A stretch of 64,000 nucleotides of DNA from Brachionus manjavacas (lineage: Eukaryota; Rotifera; Eurotatoria; Ploima; Brachionidae), in NCBI GenBank assembly GCA_019054805.1, contig JAHQIY010000004.1, forward strand, positions 7,262,501 through 7,326,500, written 5' to 3'. Positions 32,498 through 44,818 of the stretch are shown here, in pieces. The notes beneath the pieces were generated by a model that was given only the letters and a program-made list of their open reading frames with translations, had not been told where the DNA came from and searched no databases. A program made the position numbers and the translations under genes. The stretch's first letter is position 1; each line of letters begins with the position of its first letter.

Positions 32498-35400
32498 ATG
32501 AACACACTAAGGATAGCTTTTTTATCTCTTGGTTTCACCAAAGTTCAAAAGACTATGATAAAGCCAAATATTAAAATGATTTTAATTTACTCAAATTATT
32601 CGACTCGAGTCGTTTCGGTCGAAACAAAAAAATATTTTTTAAAAAATGTTAAAAAAGATAAAAGATTAGGAAATATGGAGCCGATAGTCGAAAAATTCGG
32701 CACCTTGTGGATAAGCTGTTTTGAAACCAAATATGAAGGCAATAAAAATATCGTTCCTATCACTAATAGAGTTCGCATTTTGGAGGATCATGCCACAGAG
32801 ATTGAAGAATTTCTTTGGGAAGAATTCATGGATAGCAAGCTAAATATCTACCAGCTACATTTAAATTTAATCGAATATTTTCAGTTGATTAATGTGGTAA
32901 ATACAGATGCATGTATCATTTTCCTTAATCGAACATTTGAAGGTTGGTGGAAGCAACAAATTAACCGTGTCAAGCGTGCTGTATCCAACAATACCTGTCA
33001 TCTGATAAAAAATTGCTCGGAATCATCTTGTTTGTGCTTTATTGAACCACAGATTGTTGAAAAAGCATTCAATTTGGCTATTTCAAAAATTTTTCTATTA
33101 AATTCATTTAACAAAATCTACAGATTTGAAGATAATTTTCAATTATTGCATCCAAAAATCGAAAATTTCTTAAGCACTGCTATTACAATGAATAGAATAA
33201 AATTAGTTAATGAACTAAAACTGAACGATTTGTACAGAATTGACTATGAAAATGTAAGTAAAATCTTTCAGTAATATACATATAAAACTTTCGATTCAAA
33301 CTTATTTTCAAAAATAGTTTAAAATATCGTTGATAATTTTTAATTTATAAAAAAAATTAAATAATTTTTTAAATATTGCCTTTTTTTTGAAGATAATTTT
33401 AATAGATCCATAGTTTTAATAGATGGTTTTATTTAAATATGAACAAAGAATTCATTTTGAAATGAGTACTCACTTATGGTAAACCTCCAAATTTTATTAT
33501 TTGAATATTCCGAAATAAAGAATAAAGATGATTAATTTTCATTTTAAATATTTTACTTTAAAAATCCTACCCATTTTTATGCAAACTTGAAGTTCATTAT
33601 CATGATCACATAATTGATTAAAATTTTAATAGAAATGATGAAGTTAGCTTTTTTTAATTTTTTTAATTAAACACAAAATGTTAATAATTTTTAAAAAATA
33701 TTATTTTAAAAATTATATTTTTTTCTAATTGATCTTTAAATGATTCTTCTAATATCTTTATTTTAAAACTTAGAAGATTAATTTAAAATTAAAAATTAAA
33801 TAAGTTCCGAGTCATAAAATCTTGAAATCCGTGCTCCCATGAACGAATAACCTATCTTCTTTGCAACAGTTTTCTCTTTACAAGATTTTGAATATCCAAG
33901 ACAGCTTAAGGGTAGTCAGACCTTTCCTACAAAGTCACTTCTGATAAGTTTAACTAAATGAAATAAAAAAATTTATTTTTTAAATTTAATTTTATTAAAG
34001 GGTAAATCGAGGTTCGGGGCAGAGCCCTGGTTTAGAGATTCGGGTATGTACTAGATTAGAGAATTATTAGTAAAATAATTAATTGAATAAGAGTTGCCTT
34101 GATTTTTGTAGATTTATCTTTCAAAAATCTAGGTATTTCGATAGTCGTATTTTTTCTGTGAGTTTTTTTGATTATAAAAAGTAGTAAAAAAATATTTATT
34201 TTGATTTTAACTAATTTTATCATTAAAATGTTCATTTGCCATTGTTATGTATTTAAAAGTCTTGTTCAGCGATCCAAGTTAAATGCAGAATATACGATTA
34301 TAATGTTTAAAATCATTAAAAATATTCTTAAAATAAGAACATTATTTTTTTATTATATAGTTTTAAAAAAATGATTATTATATTTCTCAAATTGTTTTTC
34401 ATAAATTTTAATTTAAGGCATTGGTACCATTATTAATTGAAGATAAATATAGTGTTATAGAAGAGATGGTGTCTACAAATGAAAAAACTCTGTACGCGTT
34501 TGTTGACGTATGCAACAACCTTTGCAACGGGAACACAAATTTTAAAAAAGTAGCTGAGTAAGTTAATATTTTTTGTTGGAAGATTTTTATTTATATGCAA
34601 ATTGGTTAAAGATCGTTTAAAATGAAAAAATGTCACAATTTTAGCGGAAGCAAAGTTGCAAAATACGCAGTTAATTGTCTAAGAAAAGTAAAGAAAACTA
34701 ATATGATTTGCACAATGTATCCTGGTATCATTTTTCAGCTAAAACTAAATCAACTAAGGTTCTTAATAAATAATCGGTATAGTCAGTCTGATCTTATTAG
34801 TTTTGACGGTTGGACCGAATTATTAACTGTAAATAGTTATAAATTGAAGTGGTAATGATTTTAAATTTAATTTCTCAAGAATCTTGTAGGTGATAACGAA
34901 AATTTGATTTATCAACTATTTTTGGAAATAATAAACTATCACAAAGATGTTCTAGTTGGACTTTATTTTACTGAAATTTTTGGTGATAAATATATCAGTC
35001 AGCTTCCTTCTTCAGCGCAAGCTCTGTATCAAAACAATATTGACCATATAAAAATGGATTATGAAAATAAAATTCTTCAACTTAAAAATCCGAATAGAGA
35101 TAAATTTTTTTGGCCAGATGGTCTGGACAATGGTGATTTAAAATTGATTTACACGAAAGAGAGTTTTGGTGAAATGTTGGATTATTTTGAAAAAAATAAG
35201 CCGGAAGTTATAGGTAAATTAATTTTTTATAGGGTGTTTAAAAAAATGATAATTTTTTTTAAGGATTAGACTGTGAATGGAAACCGTCCTTTGGTACCGA
35301 GGATTTGATTGATGACGAGGTCTTAAAAGCAAAAAATCAGCGACCTGACACTTTACAAATAGCAACTAGAAAAAGAGTGTTTGTTGTCGATTCCCGAGAT

Positions 35401-35907
35401 TTGGTAGATGTTTTAGATGAGAGTGAATTAGACAAATTTGCCAAATTGATTCTATTCTCAGAAAATATGCTCAAATTAGGCTATGACTTTGACCAAGACT
35501 CGAAAAAATTGTTTCATTCGTTTACAAAATTTAAGCATGTTTTTTTCGAGTTTTCTGAAAGTGTTGTAAATATTAATCAAGTAGTTAGTGATGTAAGTTT
35601 AGAATAAATTTTTTTTTTTCTTGTTAAAATTTTTTTCAAGTTGGAAAAAAAATGGCCTCTTTTTGAGAATAATGGAAAAAATTTTAAAACAAAAGGCCTA
35701 AGTAAATTGACAGAAAGTTGCTTTGGTAAACCATTAGATAAGAGTGAATGCATGTCAAATTGGCAAAATCGTCCTTTAAGAAAAGAGCAAATTAGATACG
35801 CCTGCATGGATGCATATATTCTCATTGAAATTCATGATTTTATTCAACAGAGAATTAGAGACCTTAATATTGAATACGATTACACAACTAAAAGTTCATT
35901 TTTTTGA
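32498..35907 (+). CDS. EXD3: EXD3/mut-7-type 3'-5' exonuclease
   Basis: DEDDy-family 3'-5' exonuclease related to C. elegans MUT-7, which acts in small-RNA silencing, and to vertebrate EXD3. Exons: 32498-33253, 34418-34557, 34645-34828, 34880-35213, 35264-35592 and 35641-35907, about 669 residues. The catalytic domain is in the last two exons: motif I LDCEWKPSF (D, E), motif II LGYDFDQDSKKL (D), and motif III IRYACMDAYILIEI (Y and D); all four acidic residues are present. The N-terminal helical region (WWKQQINRV, NLVGDNENLIYQLF) matches the family helical repeat region. Phase selects the acceptor at 34879 over the nearer-looking GTAG at 34889. The first ATG in frame is 32498; a short upstream exon cannot be excluded. 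Whether it works in piRNA maturation here is inference from the family. Confidence 0.9.
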
Positions 35908-36011
35908 AATTATGTATAGAAAAATTAGAAAAATTTTAACATTTTTATTTTTTTCAAATAAAATACGAAAAAGCTTATTGATTTATGAAATAAATTCTTT
36001 TAAATATAATT

Positions 36012-36276
36012 AACTACCGTATTTCATCAAATAGAATAGAAGAAACTTGTTAGTATTTGAGTTTCAGTCCTTTATTGAGTTGTTTTTCTCAATAGAAATG
36101 TATCTCGTTCCAGAGAAAATTTGCCAGTCATTTGTCATGTAAAACATGTATTTTCTTGTGTCTAATTGAAGAAAAAAAATTTCTTTTATCCGAGTCACTT
36201 TTTAAAGTAAAAATTTTCAAATAGAAGAAACACTTTTATGACCGAACTTTCTTTTATTTGATGAAATACATTAGTT
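36012..36276. mobile_element. short terminal-inverted-repeat element (MITE-like)
   Basis: The left end (36012-36036, containing GTATTTCATCAAATA) is matched in inverted orientation by the right end (36251-36276, TATTTGATGAAATAC). There are 15 perfect bases, and the match extends weakly outward through AACTA. The element is about 265 bp with no ORF. No clear target-site duplication was found, so the family is unknown. Confidence 0.5.
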
Positions 36277-36760
36277 TCTTTTTTTTACCAAAAGAAAGTA
36301 ACCAAACAAACAATTTGAGTAAAAAATTAGAATAACAAAATTGTAATCATAAACTTTTTCCTTAAAAAAATAATTTAAATTTTTTTTAATTATTTAACCT
36401 TTTTTTATTAACTAGATTAATTTTATTTGAAATCTTTATTACTTTAACTTGCATTAGTTAAATAAATATTAAAAATATTTGAATAAAAAATAGCGCAAGA
36501 ATTTTTTTCTGCTTAACATTTTTAAATATAATTATTTTTCAATTTTCGAGTTTTTTGTCTATGATATTTGCCTAATTTTTTAAGAAAAACATGGTTCAAC
36601 TAAGACCTGTACTGTGCTCAAAAAACTAAAGTTCTTCTACTTAAACTATTACACCAAACTGATTCTTTTGAATTTTAATAGTTGTAGTAATAGAAGTATT
36701 TTGACCGTAGCTGGTTAGCCAGCGAGTTTCCAGAAAAGATACACTAACACAGCTGATGTG

Positions 36761-36788
36761 ATTGATTGCTGCTCATCCAGCAATCAAT
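36761..36788. repeat. perfect 11-bp hairpin
   Basis: ATTGATTGCTG (36761-36771) and CAGCAATCAAT (36778-36788) are perfect reverse complements with a 6-base loop. A smaller GCTGG/CCAGC hairpin lies just upstream at about 36710-36723. Function unknown. Confidence 0.6.
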
Positions 36789-37676
36789 GCCTACTATAAA
36801 GCTATTAGTATTGAGGCTTTAACTTATTTATTTGGCACCGAGTTCCAATTGTTGTTCATTTCCAATGTTTAAACCTCGAGATTGTGACATTTGAAACAGT
36901 GATCATTTGAAACTTGTTTTTATTGTGACATTAAAATTGAACAGAAAAAATATAATATTGGTCTAATTAAATTTAAATCAATATTTTTAACAATTAGATT
37001 TTAAATAGTACTTCTTAATAATTAACCGAATGTGTTTTCAAATATTACATTACTTGTATTTAAGTTATCATAACTTAAGTTTTGGAAAAAAAAATTAAAA
37101 ACGTGCTGCTTTATTAGATATTTCAGAATTTCGCGTTAGGTGTAAATTGAAAATAAAAATCAAAAATTGCCCCAGTATATCTTTATATTAATGATTAATG
37201 ATAAAAAAACAACCGATTCGATAATCTAATTTCTAATCTCAAATTAAAAAATTTTTTTAGCTTTTTGTTTTCAATTTTTTCTTTCATAGGGGTTCAAACG
37301 AAGGCCTTGAACCATTCGGACGTGCCTTGGGGTCTATTCCTAAATTGTATTTAAAATAAATAAATAAAGAAAAATTTCTTAGAATTGTAAGACAATCATG
37401 AAATGAAGAATGTGTAATTTTGATGTAAATTTAATAAAATAGATTCGACATCAAAATTGTCACAAGCCGACTCCTAGATGATGATAAATTACGACGCATG
37501 AATCAATTTGCTATAATTCATCATTTAATAAAATAAATTAAAAAATATGATAGAAATGTTTATTTTTTCAAATTTAAAAATAATTACAAATATTTGTGAG
37601 CTCAATTTTAAAATCTAACAAAATTATAAATTGAAATATATATGAACAAATAATCAAGAATACAAAATAATCGAAT

Positions 37677-40600
37677 TCATTCATCATGACTTCGTCTTTT
37701 TGAATTTCTTGATGACCCCTCTCTTTCCGAGCTGTGGTCTTCATGTCGATGGCTTTTATGGTGTCTCGAGTGCTTATGTTTTCGTCTGTGTCGCCTTTCA
37801 GAAGAATCTCTTGATCGAGATCTCGAAACCTTTCTCTTGGAACTATGCCTGCGACTGCTGCTTCGATCTCTACTTCTTTCTCGGCTTTTATCTCTACTAT
37901 TCCTACGTCCTCTTCTTTCTCTTCTATCTTTCGACTCATCCCTGGATCTGCTTGTTTTTGCTCTTTTTCGTTCATCTTTAAGCGCTTCGCTGAATTCGGG
38001 AGGGGGCGAACGTTTCACAATCAAACCACTTTTCAAATAAAATAAAAATCTGAAAGTTAAGCAAGAGTTGTTTCAAGGCAACGGAGCTTGAACACTCTAC
38101 AGAATGATAATATAATTTGTTCGGAAAGCCTTAAAGTTAATAAATTCAAATAGATGGTATTAGGAATGTTTCTATCAAAATTCAGTTTCATTTTTAATTT
38201 GCTGTAAAGTTGAACCTTTAATTTTTTTTAAACTAAATCAACTTTAAAAACACCATTCTCTAGGTATATTCAAATCTAATTAAATAACATTAAGTTTAAC
38301 TTCTTTTCACCAACCTCCAAAAATTTCTTTGACTCTTTTTATGCTGTAAATTTTTCTAAGGCTGAATTTTAAAATTTTAAATTCAAATTCAAGAATTAGA
38401 TGACACAAATTATGCATTATCAGAAAAAAAATTTATTATTTTACCTCTAATTAAATGAAATTTTAGAACAAAGTTTTGGGAATTTTAAAATTTTGTTCTT
38501 TACTTTATTTTTAGAAACTTCGAAGTTGAGTCCATATTTGATACAAATGCAGACTTTTTGCATAAGCTTGATTTATTTATTTTTTTATTTATTTTATCTT
38601 GGCTGAGGCCGATTACCGACCACGTGCTCAGTGACCCGTGTAAAAAAAGGTCACGGTAGGCAAACAAAAGTTTTAATAAAAGCTTAGTTTTTACAGTGAA
38701 AAAAAATTGAATGCTTTGATTTGTAAAAAAAAAAAATAAAAATAAAAAAAGTTTTTGAGAGATAAAAAAAGAAGAAAGAGAAAAAAAGTCAAGTCTGGAC
38801 TTTGACTAAAACTAAAATTCTTTTTTAAAAACCTTTGTTTTAAATAAAATTTAGTTCTCGAATTTCAATGTTTTTAAATTACATTTTAAAATTTTTAATT
38901 TTTGTGTAATTTGGTGTTAATATAAACCGATGAGGTCTAATGTTATAGCCTGAAAATAATAAAGTTGACTTTAGTGGACTCAATTCAAAGTCAGACTTGG
39001 ACTTTAAAATTATTAGAAGTCAAAGTCGACTTTGACTTTTAACGATTCTGACTTTAAAGTTTGACTCTTGACCAATTCTGCATTTAACAATACAATCTGA
39101 GACAATTTAGGAAAATAATTTTTGCCCTCTTAGATAAAAAATTTTAACTTTTTAGTGTTTTTTTTTTTAAATTAAAAATACTTCACTGCTTTTATAAAAG
39201 ATCCAGAATCGGCTAAATAACGTAATTATACATTATTTTTAGTAAGTTTACGTGAACTTACGTAATCTTACGTGAACATTAGTTGGTAAGAACATGTAAT
39301 TTTACGTAAAATTAAAAAAAGTTACATTAAAAAACGCAATTTTTAGTAAAATTATTCCAAAATGTTTACGGACAAAAAAATTAGGTTTTTGGTAAGAAAA
39401 ATATAAAAATTGACTGTTTTTCCAAAATTTTGAAGTAATTTATTTATATAATAAAATAAGCTCAATATTGCGTATCTTTTAAAACAAAAAAAAAAATTTC
39501 AAAATTTTGGAAAACAGTCAATTTTTAAATTTTCTTACCAAAAACCTAATTTTTTTTTGTCTTCAGTCACTGCAAAATATGTACATTTTTAAAATTTTTT
39601 GCAAATGGTGAAAAAAATAAAGCTTTAAATTTTTTTTTTTCCCCTTAGACATGAAAAAACATATTCAAAGCACCTTTGAAACAAATTCTCTTATCATCCT
39701 TCAAATGGCCCTGCTTCATTTCCTTTAACTTTACTCCACAAGGTTTTGTAGTTCAAAATGATAAAAAGAACAAAAAAAATGTAAAAATATTAGAAAACTT
39801 TTTTCTAAAATCTCAAAATTAGTTTTGTGATTGCGACATGGTACAACATTCAAAGTTGCATCAAATTTCAAGATGTGCAAAATCTGCAGAGTTTAGCAGA
39901 ATTTTAATTTTAATTTAATCGAGCCTAGTGCGTTTTGCAGGGATTTTGAACACCATTAGCAGACTTTCACAATTGATGCATCTTAAAATTTTGCACCATG
40001 TCGCAATCACGAAACTAATTTTAAATTTTTGGAAAAAAAGTTTTTTCTTTTATTTAAATTTTCTGTTCTTTTGAATTGGATCTCACAAAACCAGTCCATA
40101 ATTTCTTGCAAAACTTACCCTTCGTAGAAGGCATTCGAGTCGACACAATTTCCGTATCTGTCTCTCAAAGAATCCATTATTTCTTTTTGAATAAGGACTG
40201 GTATACGCGGAAAAAGAGTATCAAACCACTCTAGTCGGATTAGCCACCTACGCAGCATTTGACCTATGGAAATCATCATACCACCACCGGCCTTTACATC
40301 AAGCTCCTTCAAAATTAAATATTTTTAACAAATATTTATTTTTCTAAATTAACCTGACCTCTTCGTCATCTAAATAATCACTAAACCAGGTGTATAAATC
40401 TTGAGGGTTTTGTGTATAGCGGACGTACATAAACCCAAGACCTCTGATATACGGTGAGTCATTGTGGCTCATGAGACCTAAGACCTGTTTTCTAGTTAGT
40501 TTTAAAGTGTAAAGCTTGTACAAAAGACAATAAGCAGTTGAAACAATACCACCGCCGCCTACTCCTCGGACACCACCGCACATGCCAGTCAAACCCTGTG

Positions 40601-40907
40601 TCCGACGACTGCCTTTTTCCCAAGGCTCCAAATGAGTTACCTTAAGCAAATAAAAACTTATAAAATTTAATTTTTAATTGTGAAAAGATGATTTAGAGAG
40701 AAATTCGTTAATTTTTAAGACTAACTTGAACTTGGAATTTCAACTAACTCGATAGTATATTTCGTCTATAACTTCATGGTATGTTTTAAGCTCGAAAAGC
40801 TTTTGCTTAAAATACGTCGATGATTGAATGTTTGTTAGAATCATTGGGTTCAAATTCATCGATTCTTTGTTACCCCATATATTAAGAAAATTTGTTTCGC
40901 GACCCAT
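37677..40907 (-). CDS. PRPF38B: pre-mRNA-splicing factor 38B
   Basis: PRP38-family spliceosomal protein acting around the tri-snRNP/B-complex activation step in the nucleus. Exons in transcript order: 40907-40749, 40640-40359, 40306-40119 and 38049-37677, about 333 residues with consistent phases. It begins MGRETNFLNIWGNKESMNLN. The PRP38 domain includes NPMILTNIQSSTYFK, VTHLEPWEKGSRR, TGMCGGVRGVGGGGIVSTA, the LTRKQV.GL helix, SPYIRGLGFMYVRYTQ and ELDVKAGGG, nearly identical to the animal family. The last exon encodes an Arg/Ser-rich tail typical of splicing factors but much shorter than in vertebrates. The last intron (38050-40118) is 2.07 kb, against about 50-110 bp for the others, and is filled with inverted repeats. 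The open frames on the opposite strand of the RS exon are shadows of its repetitive codons. Confidence 0.95.
38788..39075. repeat. cluster of AAGTC/GACTT motifs with a 22-bp palindrome
   Basis: GACTTTGACT-like words recur in both orientations through this part of the PRPF38B intron. At 39017-39038 they form a perfect 22-bp palindrome centred on AAAGTCGACTTT. It looks like subterminal repeats of a DNA transposon or a fold-back sequence; no terminal repeats were identified. Confidence 0.5.
39371..39561. repeat. inverted repeat 1 in PRPF38B intron
   Basis: Arms of about 63-65 bp (39371-39433 and 39497-39561) are reverse complements with only a few mismatches; both carry TTAGGTTTTTGGTAAGAAAA and AAAAATTGACTGTTTT. 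The loop is about 63 bp. No coding potential. It would fold into a long hairpin in the pre-mRNA and may be a fold-back MITE. Confidence 0.8.
39743..40100. repeat. inverted repeat 2 in PRPF38B intron
   Basis: The core arms, about 39793-39863 and 39974-40046, share TGATTGCGACATGGT and the AAAATTAGTTT(T/C)GTGATTG region in inverted orientation. Weaker pairing extends outwards to about 39743 and 40100, around AGGTTTTG and AAAGAAC. The loop is about 100 bp. The right arm reaches past the exon 3 donor but not into the exon. It is unrelated in sequence to inverted repeat 1. Confidence 0.7.
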
Positions 40908-42534
40908 TCTGTCAAATTTGGTATTTTACCAGGTTCTTTTTTTTTCAAGATTGTGGTTGATATTTTAAGAAATTGGATTTTATTGGAATACGCATTATTA
41001 AATCTTAATTTTAATTATTCATGGATAATTTAATCCCTATATCAGAAATAACTTAACAATTGTCTTTTAATTATGATTATAATTTGTCTTTTTTATTTTT
41101 TTAGTATTTTTCGAAAGGTTTTAAGTTTTGTCTTCGGTCATTATTAAACAAGAAAAACTTTTTTTCTAACCCAAAATAACAGTCAGTTTTGTTTTTTTTT
41201 TTATTCATTTATTTAAATAAGAAAGCCGCAACTAGGGCGATTTTGGGAGTTGGAGCGTCAACCGTGGACCTCCAGTACTCTTATTAAAATTACTAGTATA
41301 TTTTTATTTATTTATTAGTTTATTTGTATATTGATTAAAATTGAATCAATTATTTTTCATTTAAGTTTTCAAAAAAAATGCTAAAAAATAATTTGTTTTA
41401 TTCAAAATTCCTTAAATTTCACTAACATACATCTCATTTATCTTCGGATACAAATGGTACATATTTTAAAAGAAAGAAAAAGGTCTATTACAGTGCTGCT
41501 CCGATACCTTGAATTCACCATATTATTGTAAAATTCAGTGAAAAAAAAATTCCAAAATTTCTCGAAAAAAAGTCATATAAAATTCTTGGCTCTCCGCACA
41601 TTTTTAAAAAAGTTGAATATAATAAAAATCTATTTTCATTTTTTGGTTGATTTTTTACCATTTTTCACCTTTTTTTGTAAAAAATAACCGAAATTTACGT
41701 CAATTTTCGTCAAAAAATATTTGGTGCATGGTCTAACATAGACCTCACAATGTTAAATTTTTTATTTTAAAAGTCCTATGGGTACATAGTCTATACATAT
41801 TAAAAACGTAGCGTTTATAATAGAAATTGAAATAGAAAAGCAGAGCTTCAAAACAAATCTTTATTTTAATGGCAGCACTTAAAGCTAAAAAAATTTAATA
41901 TTTTTTTTATTTTTTTCATAATTTTTCCAAAAGCGCGTCATCTAAAACACAAAAATATTAAAATAAAAAAATATTAAAAACTTATTTGATTTTGAAAATA
42001 GAAGCAGCGTTAAAATCATAAAATCTTCTCTCTTGTTCTCAATTAAGTGTGTGCTTAAAAAAAAACTTTTTCCACGCTGTTTTTTGGCATTTCGACTTAA
42101 TAAAAAGCATATAAATATAAGTGTTTTTATTTATTTTTTTTAAAAAACTAAAATTCAAATAAAATGGAAGTTGATAATATTTTTCAATGATTTTGATTTT
42201 ATATTCTCTTTTTGTCTTAAAATTTTTAATTTAAATGCCGGATCAATAATTAAATTAAAATTTTATTATATTTAATATTTTTTTTATCATAACTCTAACG
42301 TCGCATCTATAAAATTAACTCAATCAATATTTTTTATATTAAATTTTTTTAAGTTTAAAACCCCCAGTCTCTAAATGTGCTGCCATAAAAATAAAGATTC
42401 ATGAACCGTCAAGTATTTAAACATGTGTAACCTGTAACTCTCTTTTTCAACATATCTTTCTAATTTTCCGTTATTTTAATTTTAATTTTATCTTATTTAA
42501 TTTTTATTTGATTTTTTATTTTATATCAAAATCT

Positions 42535-42597
42535 CGAGGAGCTTTAAATCGTTATATTTAAACAAATAAATAATAAATAAATAAATAAATAAACAGT
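42535..42597 (+). repeat. dispersed GGAGCTTTA repeat with (ATAA)n tail
   Basis: GAGGAGCTTTAAATCGTTAT, then TTTAAACAAATAAATAATAAATAAATAA. This is homologous to the reverse complement of 43233-43275 (GGAGCTTTAGCTCGTTACAG), which has the same position of the AATA-type tail. The two copies face each other about 640 bp apart. Confidence 0.6.
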
Positions 42598-43232
42598 AAA
42601 ATTATTTTTTTTAATAAGAATAATTTTCTAAGTGAGATAATATGATATTTTTCATTTTTTAAATTTCGGGGTGTTTTATTAAATAATAAAACAGGACAAT
42701 TTTAAAAATTAACAAAACCGCAAAATTTTCTTAAATAAGATGTTTTTTACTTAGTTTAAAAAACGGAACGATTTTGCTTTATACCTTGAAGAGATAGAAG
42801 TGCAATCACAAGCAATTAAAAATCTTCAAGTTTTTTCAAAATCCTTGTTATTTATTTACTAAATAAATAAATGATTTACAATTAGCTTTTCATTGGTGCT
42901 GTTGCGTATCGATAACTCTTCTATTTTGAGGTCTTTTATTGGCATTTTGTCTTCATAGTGCAGTTAATCAGACTTAATGAAATTTTTTTTGATTCAATGG
43001 CATGGGGCTTTAATTGCTCTAAGTCATTTAAAATTAAACATTAAATTTTTAAATAAATGATTTAACGTCATTATATAATATTTTTATGGTGCGTTTAAGA
43101 GTTTTGTTATATATATTTATTTTATTTGTAGATTAGAATCGAGCATTAAAGCAAAAATAAAAGAAAGAAAAAATATTGATTAAATAATCGAAGCATCAAA
43201 AATTCAATTTCAAAATATTTTTAGCTTTTTTA

Positions 43233-43290
43233 TTTATTTATCTGTTAACTGTAACGAGCTAAAGCTCCTTCAGAATAAAAAAAAAATAAA
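43233..43290 (-). repeat. dispersed GGAGCTTTAG repeat with (ATAA)n tail, inverted copy
   Basis: On the minus strand it reads TTCTGAAGGAGCTTTAGCTC, then GTTACAGTTAACAG and (ATAA)n. It matches the POLL-intron copy at TTCTGAAGGAGCTTTAGC and the 42535 copy at the tail side. Confidence 0.65.
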
Positions 43291-43649
43291 AAATTAAGTA
43301 AAGTAAAATTGAAAATTAAAAAAAGTTAAGTAAAATAAAATCAAAAAATAAGGAAAATAAAAAAAAAAAAAAAAAGTTTGTAAGAGCTTTTGTTTTTAAG
43401 ATAATAATATAGAGTTTCAGGTTTAAGTATCTTTGTGTGAGTTTTTTATAAGAGGATACTAGAAGTTTTCGGGACATTTCAAGCAATTTCACACTTATTC
43501 TTGAGTATTAAACCTTTATCATTATCAAAAGTAAGCCGGGTATAATTCAAAAATTAGAATCTACTTGCAATATTCAAAATCTTTTGTTTTTTACGAACCC
43601 GAAAATAATTGTAAAAGGTAATTGCAAACGAGGTCGTAAACTGACAATT

Positions 43650-44447
43650 TACTTTTACTTTATATGCATCAGAGAGTTACTCTTTCAGAAATGCTTAGAG
43701 AAATATCTAAGGCAGATATTGAAAAACTAGCAAGTAATCACAGGCTCTGGAAATCAGATGTCGCCGAATGCTGCAAATCAGTAATCATATGAAGAAAAAG
43801 GAGAAATTAAAGGTTATACATTTAACTTTTGAATGATAATTTAAATTCTTCTATATTTTTCTATTAATAAAAGCTTATCCAAAAATCAAAAAATTATGAA
43901 AAGCAGCAGTAAAATCTTTAATTAAATTTTCAAAATACTACTTGATTAAAAGCTTATATTCAGCTTAATAAATGTACAAAATTTCAAGTCAATACATAAA
44001 CTTGATCAAAAGATTTTGTAAATCATGTCAAATGAATGGAACGCACTGCCTGCCTCCTTCGTCAACGCCACCTCGGGAAACCAGTTCAAGAACCGATACG
44101 ACGCCTTCCGGTCTTGTACCCAAACTACCGCTCCAAAGACACCACAAACAACAATTTTATTATTATTCGTTCATCGATATCGAACACTAATATCACAACC
44201 CTTTGATATTTACTTTTTAACACCATATATCAATTGTTAACTAAATATAATTCTTTCTTCTCTTATTAAAATTATTTCCAGTTTATTCTTGTAAAAATTA
44301 ATTAACTTTTTTGACCCTAAAATTTTTATTGTATTTTCTTTTTATCTCATTATGTGCAACGAGCTACCATAGGCGACCTCTCATGTAGGCCACCTCCGCA
44401 AGCTAGTCTTGCTGTAGCTTTTTTATAATAATAATAATAATAATAAT
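43650..44447 (+). mobile_element. decayed non-LTR (LINE) remnant with (TAA)n tail
   Basis: At 44026-44120 one frame reads NEWNALPASFVNATSGN and QFKNRYDAF, the usual C-terminal signature of a CR1/jockey-like reverse-transcriptase ORF. A 3' UTR follows with GAGCTACCATAGGCGACC and ends in (TAA)n at about 44424-44447. This UTR resembles the one in the element at 27751-28096. A second fragment at 43678-43793 (TLSEMLREISKADIEKL, ending in TGA) may be part of the same or another element; its link is uncertain. Inactive. Confidence 0.7.
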
Positions 44448-44818
44448 TTCCAAATTATTAAGTAGGATTTTTATTTCATGAAACATTTTTACCTTAAATT
44501 TATGGTATTTTTTTTGGCATATCAATAATATTTTTGATCTTTCATTTACTTAATTTTTTTAAATTATTGTTCATCTATTAATAATCTTTTAATAATCAAA
44601 ATGCAAAGTTTGAATAAATTTTTTTATCTCTAGATTTATTTTTTCCATTTTTAGTAGATTTTAGCATAATTTACATAACTAATTTTTCATGGAAAAAACA
44701 AATCTGTAAAAAAATATTATTTTTACTTAAAAAGGAATCATATAAATTTTAAGTAAAAAATGAATTCATGAAATTAAAATCTTGCCATTATTTAACCATG
44801 ATTTTTTTATTTACAGTG

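Larger units (their letters stand above)
35908..37676. other. intergenic region between EXD3 and PRPF38B (convergent)
   Basis: The two flanking genes end towards each other. The interval holds a MITE-like element (36012-36276), a strong hairpin (36761-36788), and a short GC-richer patch near 37285-37340 followed by (AATA)n at about 37350-37370, which resembles a retroposon tail. No coding exon was seen. Confidence 0.6.

Noticed and set aside
37574-38045. Several open frames in both strands over the PRPF38B RS exon
   Set aside because: Repetitive Arg/Ser codons leave other frames open; only the frame continuous with the PRP38 domain fits splicing phase.
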